Assembly (NCBI RefSeq): GCF_021513275.1
Contig: NZ_CP090978.1
Location: 1,798,001 to 1,862,000, forward strand
Source: Paenibacillus hexagrammi
Lineage (GTDB): Bacteria; Bacillota; Bacilli; Paenibacillales; NBRC-103111
DNA: 64,000 bases
Reading direction: 5' to 3'
Below the pieces are notes generated by a model. The model made no database searches. It was not told where the DNA came from and was given only the letters and a program-made list of their open reading frames with translations. This document shows, in pieces, positions 1 to 8,173 of this stretch. How positions within the stretch are numbered: position 1 is the first letter of the stretch; every line of letters begins with the position of its first letter. The position numbers and the translations under genes were made by a program.

Positions 1-50
1 TTACTTTTGTACGTACTGCTTTGTTTGTTTCTATTCCTCTGTCTGCAGTA

Positions 51-93
51 AAAAAAAGCGCACGGCAAGCGGATGCTTGGGTGCGCTTTTTTC
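51..93. terminator. Bidirectional rho-independent terminator
   Basis: A-rich 5' arm (51-63) and T-rich 3' arm (81-93) form a GCGCAC/GTGCGC stem flanked by A and T runs, with a smaller CAAGC/GCTTG stem inside. It lies just past the stop of the leftward DUF1657 gene, so it probably ends that transcript. The A/T flanks would let it also stop a rightward transcript entering from outside the window. Bases 1-50 show no gene. Confidence 0.8.
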
Positions 94-107
94 GTCCATC
101 CATATGA

Positions 108-314
108 TTAAAAGCCTTTATATTGAGGCTCTTCATTTTCCAGCTGTTGTACTCGGGAAGACACTTGATCGACGATTTGCTGGGTGGATTGGGCTGCACT
201 CTCAAAAAGCTGCTTAGCCTCTTGATTTTGCGTGCTGAGTGCGAAAGTTTCTAAGCTGGCTTGTGCGCTTTTTAGCGATGCCAAACATGTTTTCACTTGT
301 GCTGCTACGGTCAC
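108..314 (-). CDS. DUF1657 family small protein
   Basis: This 68-residue protein is soluble and helical, with the DUF1657 pattern (ASLKSAQASLETFALSTQNQEAKQLF). The GTG start at 314 is preferred because a perfect AGGAGGTGA site sits 6 bases upstream; an upstream in-frame ATG at 347 has no such site. DUF1657 genes accompany spoVA and DUF421 genes in spore formers, but their biochemical role is unknown. The gene is divergent from a fusion protein whose C-terminus carries a second copy of the same domain, and it shares a 144-bp intergenic region with it. I infer expression in the forespore. The family call is firm and the function is open. Confidence 0.85.
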   Translation of the reverse strand: MTVAAQVKTCLASLKSAQASLETFALSTQNQEAKQLFESAAQSTQQIVDQVSSRVQQLENEEPQYKGF

Positions 315-357
315 TTTTATCACCTCCTGAGACAATAAGATACCCAATCAAGTGGAT

Positions 358-420
358 TAATATTTGGTAAATACATACATTTATGTTTGCTCATAGAATA
401 TTTATTGTTCGCACATAATG
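358..420. promoter_or_regulatory. Candidate divergent sigma-G-type promoters
   Basis: Sigma-G promoters resemble gHATR, 17-18 bases, CATWHTA. Rightward, TCATA (391-395) is followed after 18 bases by CATAATG (414-420), 39 bases before the GTG start of the DUF421 fusion gene. Leftward, ACATA (complement of 382-386) is followed after 17 bases by AATATTA (complement of 358-364), upstream of the DUF1657 gene. Each has about two mismatches. The support is the sporulation context rather than a strong motif score. Confidence 0.35.
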
Positions 421-458
421 ACATTTGATTGAATAGAAATCTAAAGGAGGAACGACAT

Positions 459-1319
459 GTGCCTGAATGGATACATATAATCATCCGATCTCTTACGGCA
501 TTAGTCACATTATTCATATTCACTAGGATTCTTGGTAAAAAGCAAATCTCCCAGCTTACTTTTTTCGAGTATGTAACCGGGATTGCCATTGGTGATTTGG
601 CAGGCTTCGCATCTACAGACATAGAAGCTCACTTCGGCCTTGGTTTGCTTGCTATGGGTGTCTGGTTCGTTGTTCCTCTTTCCATAGAGTTTTTATCGTT
701 AAAGAGTAAAACCATTCGGATGTGGTTTGAAGGCAAGGGAACGGTCATGATCAAGGATGGTAAAATCCTCGAGGATAACTTGAAGAAAGAAAGATATACA
801 GCGGACGAACTGCTTGAGCAGCTGCGCACCAAGAGCATTTTTCGAGTGGCGGATGTTGAATTTGCCATGCTGGAATCGAACGGTGATCTCAGTGTTTTGC
901 TGAAAAGTGACATGCAGCCGCTCACACCGAAACATATGGGTATGAAGCTGACTACCGAGAAGCCGGCTCAAGCTGTTATTTCTGATGGTACTATTGCGGA
1001 CGAGCCGCTCGCAACCGCCGGAAAAAGCAGAGGATGGCTTCATACGGAGTTGGATAAAATAGGCGTAACCACCGAAAATGTATTTCTAGGGCAGGTCGAT
1101 TCGGACGGCTTGCTTACAGTTGATTTGTACGACGATAAGCTGAAGGTGCCGGAGCCGAGTCAAAAACCAATGCTGCTGGCTACACTGAAAAAATGCCAAG
1201 CAGATCTCGAGCTATTTTCACTGACAACCCAAAATGAAAAGGCTAAGACTATGTACGAACAGTGCTCGGAGGAACTTAAGCAAGCGATCGGATTGGTTGA
1301 AACTCAACTGAAAAGCTAA
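459..1319 (+). CDS. DUF421-DUF1657 fusion membrane protein (2Duf-like)
   Basis: This 286-residue protein has an N-terminal DUF421 (YetF/YcaP) part. Membrane segments lie within about residues 1-80 (TRILGKKQISQLTFFEY and GIAIGDLAG are typical), followed by a soluble domain to about 230. The last ~50 residues repeat the DUF1657 pattern (TLKKCQADLELFSLTTQNEKAK). The GTG start at 459 lies 8 bases after AAAGGAGG; an in-frame TTG at 429 would place that site inside the gene. The same two-domain build is known as 2Duf in the mobile spoVA2mob operon of B. subtilis, where it raises spore wet-heat resistance and affects the inner membrane. Directly downstream are spoVAC, spoVAD and spoVAEb, so I infer a spore inner-membrane role. 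Confidence 0.85.
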   Translation: MPEWIHIIIRSLTALVTLFIFTRILGKKQISQLTFFEYVTGIAIGDLAGFASTDIEAHFGLGLLAMGVWFVVPLSIEFLSLKSKTIRMWFEGKGTVMIKDGKILEDNLKKERYTADELLEQLRTKSIFRVADVEFAMLESNGDLSVLLKSDMQPLTPKHMGMKLTTEKPAQAVISDGTIADEPLATAGKSRGWLHTELDKIGVTTENVFLGQVDSDGLLTVDLYDDKLKVPEPSQKPMLLATLKKCQADLELFSLTTQNEKAKTMYEQCSEELKQAIGLVETQLKS

Positions 1320-1346
1320 GCTGATCATGACAGCAGGAGGGCTTAT

Positions 1347-1820
1347 ATGGCGAACAACAAGAAAAAGAATATGACCATGACGCAGCAAGAGTATCAAAAG
1401 CTGGCGAAGGAAAAGGAACCGCCTAGACCGGTTTTAAAAAATTGTATTCGCGCCTTTCTGGTCGGCGGCTTTATCTGTCTAATCGGAGAATGCTTGATGA
1501 AAGCTTTTATTCATTGGTTCGGATTCACAGAGAAGACGGCAGGCAATCCAACGGTTGCGGTGCTTATTTTTATTTCAGTCGTCCTAACTTGCTTTGGTGT
1601 CTACGATAAGATTGCACAATGGGCAGGAGCGGGTACGGGTGTTCCTGTTACCGGATTCGCTAATTCGCTGTGCTCAGCAGCTATTGAGCACCGTGCGGAA
1701 GGCGTCGTGCTTGGCATCGGCGGCAATATGTTCAAGCTAGCAGGGTCCGTTATTGTATTTGGCACAGTCGCTGCTTTTTTCGTCGGCATCGTACACCTCA
1801 TTTTTGGAATGGGGGGTTAA
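1347..1820 (+). CDS. spoVAC: Stage V sporulation protein AC
   Basis: SpoVAC is 157 residues, close to the family length. It has a lysine-rich cytoplasmic N-terminus (NNKKKN) and several hydrophobic segments from about residue 35 (FLVGGFICLIGECLM) to the end. SpoVAC is an inner-membrane component of the channel that moves Ca-dipicolinate into the forespore and out at germination, and it has been described as mechanosensitive. An AGGAGG site precedes the ATG. The stop is 3 bases before spoVAD, which implies co-transcription and translational coupling. SpoVAA and SpoVAB are absent, as in the reduced spoVA cassettes (C, D, Eb) found next to DUF421/DUF1657 genes. Confidence 0.95.
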   Translation: MANNKKKNMTMTQQEYQKLAKEKEPPRPVLKNCIRAFLVGGFICLIGECLMKAFIHWFGFTEKTAGNPTVAVLIFISVVLTCFGVYDKIAQWAGAGTGVPVTGFANSLCSAAIEHRAEGVVLGIGGNMFKLAGSVIVFGTVAAFFVGIVHLIFGMGG

Positions 1821-1823
1821 ATC

Positions 1824-2834
1824 ATGCTGAAGGGACATCAGAGCTGGATATTTGAAAATAAACCCGTCATTTTATCTACGGCGACTGTTGTTGGACCTGA
1901 TGAAGGACAAGGTCCTATCGCAGATGACTTCGATATTGTTCACAGTGATTTGATGGTCGGCCAAAAAACATGGGAAAAGGCCGAAAAGGCCTTGCTGGAG
2001 GAAGCCGCGCAAAGAGCCCTTGACCATGCAGGATTAACAGGCGGTCAAATCCAATTCTATATCGGCGGCGACCTCATGAATCAGATCATCTCCAATACAT
2101 TTGCCGCACGAACTCTCGCCATGCCGTATATCGGCATTTTTGGCGCCTGCTCCACCTCTATGGAAGGACTGGCTTTAGCCAGCCAGCTTATGAATTCCGG
2201 CTCAGCCCATTATGTCATGGCAGGTACCTGCAGCCATAATTGCACAGCGGAAAAGCAGTTTCGTTATCCCACGGAATACGGCTCCCAGAAGCCGCCGACC
2301 GCACAGTACACGGTCACGGGAGCAGGGGTCGCCATTCTTGGGAAAGAAGGCGACGGTCCGGTCGTAACATCAGCAACAATTGGACGAATTGTTGATATGG
2401 GCATTAAAGACCCTTTTAATATGGGCGCGGCGATGGCTCCGGCTGCTGTTGATACCATTCAAGCGCATTGCCGTGACCTTGGCAGGGACCCGGGATACTA
2501 TGATCTTATCGTTACAGGGGACTTAGCAGCCGTAGGTTTAAGTATTGCGAAAGAATTGTTTGAAAAGCATCATTTTCCAATTGAACAAACGAAGTTCGAC
2601 GATTGCGGCTTACTTATTTTCGATCGCGAAAAGCAAATGGTACAATCGGGCGGCAGCGGTTGCGGATGTTCCGCGACTGTGACCTATGGTCATTTGCTTA
2701 AGCGCATGAGGAAAGGCGAGCTGAAGAAGATTCTTGTCGTTGCAACAGGGGCACTATTGTCACCTCTTTCCTTTCAACAGGGTGAAAGTATTCCATGTAT
2801 CGCACACGCCGTTTCTATAGAGATGGAGGGGTAG
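1824..2834 (+). CDS. spoVAD: Stage V sporulation protein AD
   Basis: SpoVAD is a 336-residue soluble protein with a thiolase-like (ketoacyl synthase) fold. Recognisable stretches are [28 protein letters not shown] with the cysteine at the position of the thiolase nucleophile, and a C-terminal region with [13 protein letters not shown]. Family knowledge: SpoVAD binds dipicolinic acid on the outer face of the spore inner membrane and is needed for its uptake; it is not thought to be an active thiolase. The gene sits between spoVAC (3-base gap) and spoVAEb (4-base gap), which fits a channel module. No truncation or odd substitution was noticed. Confidence 0.95.
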   Translation: MLKGHQSWIFENKPVILSTATVVGPDEGQGPIADDFDIVHSDLMVGQKTWEKAEKALLEEAAQRALDHAGLTGGQIQFYIGGDLMNQIISNTFAARTLAMPYIGIFGACSTSMEGLALASQLMNSGSAHYVMAGTCSHNCTAEKQFRYPTEYGSQKPPTAQYTVTGAGVAILGKEGDGPVVTSATIGRIVDMGIKDPFNMGAAMAPAAVDTIQAHCRDLGRDPGYYDLIVTGDLAAVGLSIAKELFEKHHFPIEQTKFDDCGLLIFDREKQMVQSGGSGCGCSATVTYGHLLKRMRKGELKKILVVATGALLSPLSFQQGESIPCIAHAVSIEMEG

Positions 2835-2838
2835 ACGG

Positions 2839-3189
2839 ATGAACTTTCTGTGGGCGTTTATTATTGGGGGAGCCATCTGCGTAATCGGACAGCTTCTCAT
2901 GGATGTGGGCAAGCTGACACCAGCACATACCATGAGCACGCTCGTTGTATTAGGTGCTATAGCTGATGGCTGCGGGCTCTACGAGCCATTTATTGAATTT
3001 GCCGGTGCAGGAGCGACAGTACCGATCACAAGCTTCGGCAACGCTCTTGTTCACGGTGCTTTGGAAGAGCTTCATAAGGACGGATGGATCGGTATTATTA
3101 CCGGGATATTTAAAGTGACCAGCGCTGGTATATCTGCCGCGATTATTTTTTCTTTTTTGGCAGCCATAATCGTCAAACCGAAAGGATAA
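2839..3189 (+). CDS. spoVAE: Stage V sporulation protein AE (short SpoVAEb form)
   Basis: This 116-residue, very hydrophobic protein has about three membrane segments ([20 protein letters not shown], the middle [18 protein letters not shown] region, and a C-terminal FSFLAAIIV). It resembles SpoVAC in the PITSFGNAL motif, as expected because SpoVAC and SpoVAEb are paralogues. This is the SpoVAEb type required for dipicolinate transport, not SpoVAEa. It is the last gene of the cassette: a strong terminator follows 27 bases after the stop. Confidence 0.93.
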   Translation: MNFLWAFIIGGAICVIGQLLMDVGKLTPAHTMSTLVVLGAIADGCGLYEPFIEFAGAGATVPITSFGNALVHGALEELHKDGWIGIITGIFKVTSAGISAAIIFSFLAAIIVKPKG

Positions 3190-3216
3190 TAGTAGCAGCT
3201 ATATGCCCAAGAAGAT

Positions 3217-3249
3217 AAGCCCCTGCGGTTAAACCGTAGGGGCTTGTTT
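3217..3249 (+). terminator. Terminator of the spoVA cassette
   Basis: An almost perfect hairpin (AAGCCCCTGCGGTT pairing with AACCGTAGGGGCTT, one wobble) is followed by TGTTTG. It closes the spoVAC-AD-AEb transcript. Confidence 0.85.
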
Positions 3250-3276
3250 GACGTCTAACCAAAGAATGGTTATATT
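3248..3276 (+). promoter_or_regulatory. Sigma-A promoter for the MoxR operon
   Basis: TTGACG (3248-3253), a 17-base spacer and TATATT (3271-3276) form a strong vegetative promoter directly behind the spoVA terminator. Start of transcription is expected near 3283. This gives a leader of about 360 nt before the MoxR start at 3646, and the whole hairpin array would lie in the RNA. A further weak hairpin (CAGGA/TCCTG, 3311-3327) lies between promoter and array. Confidence 0.65.
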
Positions 3277-3391
3277 TTACAAATAAATTTAGAGATTTTA
3301 CAAGTGTACGCAGGAAGTGGAATCCTGTAAACTAGATTTAAGCCATTTTGTCTGGATTTTCAGGCAAATTTCGCCGATTTTGAGGAAGAAA

Positions 3392-3630
3392 AGCAAACGC
3401 TTACGAAGAAAGCTTTCTTCCAGAAAGCTCAGCACAAGCTTACGAAGAAAGCTTTCCTAACGGAAAGCTCAGCACAAGCTTACGAAGATAGCTTTCCTAA
3501 CAGAAAGCTCAGCACAAGCTTACGAAGAAAGCTTTCCTAACGGAAAGCTCAGCACAAGCTTACGAAGATAGCTTTCCTAACGGAAAGCTCAGCACAAGCT
3601 TACGAAGATAGCTTTCCTAACGGAAAGCTC
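3392..3630 (+). repeat. Six tandem 40-bp repeats, each encoding a hairpin
   Basis: Units lie at 3392-3430 (39 bp, diverged), 3431-3470, 3471-3510, 3511-3550, 3551-3590 and 3591-3630. Each contains AGCTTTCC-TAAC-GGAAAGCT, an 8-bp stem with a 4-base loop. Unit 1 keeps an 8-bp stem with a changed closing pair (AGCTTTCT-TCC-AGAAAGCT), and unit 3 has one closing mismatch. Units alternate GAAGAAA/GAAGATA just before the stem. The last stem ends at 3629, two bases before the AAGGAGG ribosome site of the MoxR gene. There are no spacers, so this is not CRISPR, and 40 is not a multiple of 3, so it is not a coding repeat. No known riboswitch was recognised. Confidence 0.92.
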
Positions 3631-3645
3631 TAAGGAGGATCAGAC

Positions 3646-4605
3646 ATGGATACTGCCACAAGTCAGTACGTTGATGTATTAGCTAAGCTTAAGGCCAATC
3701 TGGAGTCGTGCATACTTGGGAAGACAGATGAAATTGAATTACTTCTCACGGCCTTGCTGGCAGCCGGTCATGTCTTGCTCGAGGATGTCCCCGGAACCGG
3801 AAAAACCGTGCTTATCAAAGCGCTGGCAAAATCAATTGAAGGCCAATTCAGAAGAATCCAATGCAATCCGGATTTATTGCCTTCGGATATAACAGGTGTT
3901 TCCATCTATCATCCCAAAGAGGAGAAGTTTTTATTCCGTCCAGGTCCGGTGATGACCAACGTTCTCCTGGTGGATGAGATCAACCGAGCCACAACGAAGA
4001 CGCAATCCGCCCTTTTAGAGGCAATGGAAGAGAAGCATATCACCGTTGATGGTGATATACACGAGCTGCCCTCCCCGTTCCTGCTGCTAGCTACCCAAAA
4101 CCCCATCGACTTCGAGGGAACCTACACGCTGCCCGAAGCTCAACTGGATCGCTTTATGATGAAGCTGAGTCTAGGCTATCCAAGTGAAACGGCTGAGAAA
4201 CAGATGATTTCCTCTCAGAGTAAGGCCCATCCCATTGAATCTCTCGAACCCGCGGCTACTGCCGAGCAGGTTTCGGACATGCAGGACCAAGTAAGAGCGG
4301 TGCATATGGATGATGCGGTTGCGGACTATCTGGTTACTATATCGAGGAAAACAAGGGAGCATAAATCGGTTTATCTTGGAGCAAGTCCCAGAGCAACTTT
4401 ATCCTTAGTTGCTGCGTGTAAAGCTTACGCATTTTTGAAAGGCCGAAGCTATGTGATCCCGGATGATATCAAATATTTAGCTCCATTTGTACTCGGACAC
4501 AGAATTATTCTGCAATCCGAGGCGCGCATGGATGGAGCAACCGTCGCGTCTGTTCTGCAAGCTATTTTTGAACAGGTACGCGTTCCGGTGCGATTGGAGA
4601 AGTGA
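3646..4605 (+). CDS. MoxR-family AAA+ ATPase
   Basis: This 319-residue protein has Walker A PGTGKT at about 49-54, Walker B LLVDEINRA, the MoxR signature KTQSALLEAMEE, and a sensor stretch LLATQNPIDFEGTYTLPEAQLDRF. The C-terminal AAA lid is complete. MoxR ATPases act as chaperones in assembly or maturation of partner complexes, typically encoded with DUF58 proteins and membrane transglutaminases, as here. An AAGGAGG site lies 7 bases before the ATG. The long hairpin-repeat leader in front of this gene is unusual for the family. The DUF58 gene starts at or just after the stop. The specific client is unknown. Confidence 0.92.
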   Translation: MDTATSQYVDVLAKLKANLESCILGKTDEIELLLTALLAAGHVLLEDVPGTGKTVLIKALAKSIEGQFRRIQCNPDLLPSDITGVSIYHPKEEKFLFRPGPVMTNVLLVDEINRATTKTQSALLEAMEEKHITVDGDIHELPSPFLLLATQNPIDFEGTYTLPEAQLDRFMMKLSLGYPSETAEKQMISSQSKAHPIESLEPAATAEQVSDMQDQVRAVHMDDAVADYLVTISRKTREHKSVYLGASPRATLSLVAACKAYAFLKGRSYVIPDDIKYLAPFVLGHRIILQSEARMDGATVASVLQAIFEQVRVPVRLEK

Positions 4606-4610
4606 GCCGC

Positions 4611-5870
4611 ATGAACAGACAGTTCATGAAACGGTTATTGGATCGCTCGAGCTACCCCGCCGGATTCTGGGCCATAACGTCCTGCGTAATTTGCAGTTTA
4701 TTTTTCCTTTTGTTTCAAGGCGGTAAGCTCGCTGCCATGCTATTTTTCATTGTATTGATTTTGGCCATCTATTTGCTGCTTGGTAATTGGAGCGGAGTTA
4801 AGAGAACCCGAGGTGTCCGCAAGCTTGCGGGAGCTGCTCAACAGTCGGCTGAGCTGCAAGCGGGACACTCACTTAAGGTCACCATTGAAGTTCAAATTCC
4901 GGGAGTCTGGCCTATCGCTTACATGGTCATTCGTGATCAGCTCATTAGGCAAAACGGAGAAGAGTCTGTATTTGAAGGGACGTTCGTACCGGACTGGAAG
5001 CGTAAAGGGGAGGTCCTTTATTCTACGCCGCCTTTGCGAAGGGGCTTGTACCGTTTTGGCTATACAGAATGCTCGACTGAGGATATTTTCGGTTTTTTTC
5101 AGCACAAAGGCCGAATCGAGCTGAGGGAACAATTTGTCGTCTACCCACAAACTGCAGCGATTCGTGAATGGACGCAGTTCCACCAAATGATGAAGGGGCT
5201 TCAACATAATTCTGCCTCAACTCGCGCTCACAGGGAGACAACTCAGATTAACGGCGTAAGAGAGTATATCTATGGTGATAGATTATCCCGAATTCATTGG
5301 GGGGCTACGGCTAAAACAGGGACTTGGAAATCCAAAGAATTCGAACGGGAGTCACTGCCCAAAACCATTCTTTTACTGGATCGTTCCTCTCGAGCATACC
5401 GAAATGCTGAAGAGTTCGAGCTAGCCGTGTCTGTAACGGCTTCCTTGTTCCGATACGCATCGTCCCGGAATTTGGCTTTGGGACTCGTGTCGGTCGGAAA
5501 AGAAGCTGTATACATGGAACCCCAGCAAAGCCACAATCACTATCGGCAAGTGATGAGCCACCTGGTAAGCGCAGAGGCCGACGGTTTTCATTCACTCAGC
5601 AGCATCATCAAAGACAGGGCCCGGCAGCTGCCGGCCGGTTGTTTCTTTGTTCTCGTTTCTCCGCAGAACGGTTCTTCCATTCTGCAGCTGCTCCATGAGA
5701 TTGAGCGTTTGCAAATGAACCCATGCCATATGTGGATTCATCCGTCAGGTGCTCCTTCTGGGGCCAGCGATTGGTTGAAGCAGGTGCGCTCACACGGTTA
5801 CGCGGCAGAAGAAATCAGACAATTGGATGAACTGCCTAACGTATTGGGGGGAGCGAAACGATATGCGTGA
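4611..5870 (+). CDS. DUF58 domain membrane protein
   Basis: This 419-residue protein has two N-terminal membrane helices (about residues 15-60), a beta-rich middle, and the DUF58 core (REYIYGDRLSRIHWGATAKTGTWKSKEFERES), followed by a von Willebrand A-like region (ILLLDRSS). The ATG at 4611 has GGAG 11 bases upstream; an in-frame GTG at 4602 overlaps the MoxR stop but leaves only 2 bases to that site. DUF58 proteins are encoded with MoxR ATPases and transglutaminase-like proteins and are thought to work with them at the envelope. Its last 8 bases overlap the next gene. Confidence 0.88.
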   Translation: MNRQFMKRLLDRSSYPAGFWAITSCVICSLFFLLFQGGKLAAMLFFIVLILAIYLLLGNWSGVKRTRGVRKLAGAAQQSAELQAGHSLKVTIEVQIPGVWPIAYMVIRDQLIRQNGEESVFEGTFVPDWKRKGEVLYSTPPLRRGLYRFGYTECSTEDIFGFFQHKGRIELREQFVVYPQTAAIREWTQFHQMMKGLQHNSASTRAHRETTQINGVREYIYGDRLSRIHWGATAKTGTWKSKEFERESLPKTILLLDRSSRAYRNAEEFELAVSVTASLFRYASSRNLALGLVSVGKEAVYMEPQQSHNHYRQVMSHLVSAEADGFHSLSSIIKDRARQLPAGCFFVLVSPQNGSSILQLLHEIERLQMNPCHMWIHPSGAPSGASDWLKQVRSHGYAAEEIRQLDELPNVLGGAKRYA

Positions 5871-8091
5871 AAGATGGTTGGTTCGTTTCCTTGTGAAGGA
5901 TTGGCCGCTGCGACTCCATACGATCCTATTAGGCGTGTTTTTATATCAATTTGTAATCTGGATCCATAAAGAAGAAGTGATTTGGCTGAATGAGACGGTC
6001 ATGCTCGTTAGTGGAACCTTGTTGATTGCAGGGCTGCTGCGTGTATGTACAGGCTTGAACAAATGGCTGAGCGGAGCGGTACAAATCGTACTTATTCTTC
6101 TCATACATGGACTTTATCTCCATTATCACTATATCGCTTTGAGAGGCCGGACAGCAGAGGCTTTGCTATCCTGGATCACGGCCAACCTAAATCCAATCGA
6201 GCCGTATATTTGGTTCAGTTTGTCGGCATGGCTCATTTTTTTGTTTGCGCTTTGGTTCATGCGGACCAAATTGAGAATTTTTATTCTGATCGTAATCAGC
6301 GTATTGTTCTTTGCGATTAGAGATTCGTTCAGTGTCTATGTGCTCTGGCCTCAAGCAGCCATGGTGCTGTTCTGCGGGCTATCCCTGATGGTGCTGCGGC
6401 ATTTCATGGAACTGAAGAACCGCGCTCCTGCTATTTGGGAAACGATCAGCGAATACCCCTCAACCGTCGGCGTTCCCCTTGTGAGCATCATAGCATTGAC
6501 AGTATTTATTGGCGCTGTTACCCCTTCAATTAACCCGATACTGAGGGATCCTTATACCGCTTGGAAAATGAGCCGTGGGGAGTCTGTCCCCCTCTTGGGC
6601 AAAGGTGTTAGTGTCGAGTCTCCGACATCGGATACCTCATCAGGCTATAGCCGTGATGATACAGCACTTGGAGGAGGCTTTAAGTATGATTATTCGCCGG
6701 TAATGACAGTCGAGACGTCCAAAAGAACCTATTTTCGAGGCGAAACCCGGGCGCTCTACACAGGGACCGGGTGGGTCAAGAGTGAAGCGGAGAAAAAGGT
6801 TCCATTGAACTTCGTAAGCGTAACCGAATTACACCAGGATCCCAGGTTTGATGTATCTTTGCTGCAAACCAAGGAAGTCACCCAACACGTTGTCATGGAG
6901 AAGGAAGAGCAGTTTCCGGTGCTGTTCGGGGGATATCCGATACAGAAAATTACGGAAGTGAATAAAGGAGAGAATCCGTTCCAACTCTTACTTTGGTCAC
7001 CCCGTCAGGCGGAACTGAGGTTTGTGGGTGAGAAGAACTATCCGAAAGAATATCAAATCGTAACCCAAGAAGCTGTTATTGATGAGGAAGGTCTTCGTAA
7101 GGTAAATGAGGATTACAAAAGTAAGCCCGAGTGGAGTGAATACCTGCAGCTGCCCGATGAGCTCCCGGAGAGAGTAAAGCAGCTAGCTGTTGACATCACC
7201 AAGTCAGGTGCGAACTCCTACGACAAGGCGAAGCTGATCGAAAAGTATTTAAGTGAAACGTTCCCTTATACGAACACGCCGGATGAAAGCAAAGCGCAAA
7301 GTAAAGATTTCACAGATCGGTTCTTGTTCGAAATCAAGCAAGGCTATTGTGATTACTATTCGACCGCCATGGCTGTGATGGCCCGTTCCATCGGATTGCC
7401 CTCAAGATGGGTAAAAGGTTATTCCTCAGGCTCGTCTCCGATCCCGGACGATATCCTCCAATACGGAGCAGGGAGCCGCTATTTTGAGGAGGTCGACGTT
7501 GATGGCGCCGGTACCTATACGGTAAGGAATTCAGATGCCCACTCTTGGGTGGAGATTTACTTCGCAGGTTACGGCTGGATTTCATTTGAGCCGACATCCG
7601 GTTTCCGTCTGCCTAATGTATATCCGGATAACGAGCCGGATCCAGTGGATGTCGCAGCCTTTGCAGCGGATGCGGAAGAAGTCGATGCAGATGCAGCTAA
7701 TACCCACATACATTGGTTGTGGATAACTGCTATTGTCTTTGGAGCTGCGATATTAGGCGCTGCCGTATTCGTTGTGATTCGCAGGGGCTTCACACTGCCG
7801 AGATATGTTCGGCGAACGAAACGCGAAGCGGTAGATTTTAATCAAAAAATCATCTTGGAGTTTGAAAAGCTTCAACGTTACAGCCGCCGTAAAGGCTTTG
7901 CTAGATTGGAGCATCAGACGCTGCGCGAAACCGTGAGCGCATGGTCGGAGATAAGCAAATGGATCAAGAACGATCTATCTACCTTGCAGCTGCAGTTCGA
8001 ACGGGCTAAATATAGTACGGAACGCATGGAGGAGTCGGATTATCTGCTTGTGCAGCAATCCATTGCAAGAATTAAAGAGCATATGAAATAA
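5863..8091 (+). CDS. Membrane transglutaminase-like protein (TgpA type)
   Basis: This 742-residue protein has about six N-terminal membrane helices in its first 230 residues, an extracytoplasmic part with the transglutaminase-like core, one more helix (WLWITAIVFGAAILGAAVFVVI), and a cytoplasmic DUF4129-like tail. Catalytic Cys496 (QGYCDYYSTAMAVMARS) and His560 (SDAHSWVEIYF) are present, with Glu in WISFEPTSGF at the third position, as is common in this family. The ATG at 5863 follows GGGGGAG and overlaps the DUF58 stop. The substrate is not known. With MoxR and DUF58 it forms a three-gene envelope module ended by a strong terminator. Confidence 0.88.
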   Translation: MRERWLVRFLVKDWPLRLHTILLGVFLYQFVIWIHKEEVIWLNETVMLVSGTLLIAGLLRVCTGLNKWLSGAVQIVLILLIHGLYLHYHYIALRGRTAEALLSWITANLNPIEPYIWFSLSAWLIFLFALWFMRTKLRIFILIVISVLFFAIRDSFSVYVLWPQAAMVLFCGLSLMVLRHFMELKNRAPAIWETISEYPSTVGVPLVSIIALTVFIGAVTPSINPILRDPYTAWKMSRGESVPLLGKGVSVESPTSDTSSGYSRDDTALGGGFKYDYSPVMTVETSKRTYFRGETRALYTGTGWVKSEAEKKVPLNFVSVTELHQDPRFDVSLLQTKEVTQHVVMEKEEQFPVLFGGYPIQKITEVNKGENPFQLLLWSPRQAELRFVGEKNYPKEYQIVTQEAVIDEEGLRKVNEDYKSKPEWSEYLQLPDELPERVKQLAVDITKSGANSYDKAKLIEKYLSETFPYTNTPDESKAQSKDFTDRFLFEIKQGYCDYYSTAMAVMARSIGLPSRWVKGYSSGSSPIPDDILQYGAGSRYFEEVDVDGAGTYTVRNSDAHSWVEIYFAGYGWISFEPTSGFRLPNVYPDNEPDPVDVAAFAADAEEVDADAANTHIHWLWITAIVFGAAILGAAVFVVIRRGFTLPRYVRRTKREAVDFNQKIILEFEKLQRYSRRKGFARLEHQTLRETVSAWSEISKWIKNDLSTLQLQFERAKYSTERMEESDYLLVQQSIARIKEHMK

Positions 8092-8124
8092 ATAATGAAG
8101 TAACCTCAAATTTATCATGTTGAG

Positions 8125-8150
8125 AAAACCACCCGCATGCGGGTGGTTTT
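8125..8150. terminator. Terminator after the MoxR operon
   Basis: AAAACCACCCGC and GCGGGTGGTTTT form a perfect 12-bp inverted repeat with A and T flanks, so it can work in both directions. It ends the MoxR-DUF58-transglutaminase transcript just before the esterase gene. Confidence 0.88.
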
Positions 8151-8173
8151 CAACTGAAGGGAGAAAAGAAATT

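Noticed and set aside
3276..3302. TTTACA-like repeats upstream of the hairpin array as a PHO box
   Set aside because: The middle repeat is poor and the outer two are not on an exact 11-bp period; the MoxR operon gives no phosphate link.
3392..3630. Tandem repeats considered as a CRISPR array
   Set aside because: Units are contiguous with no unique spacers, there are no cas genes, and each unit is itself an inverted repeat.
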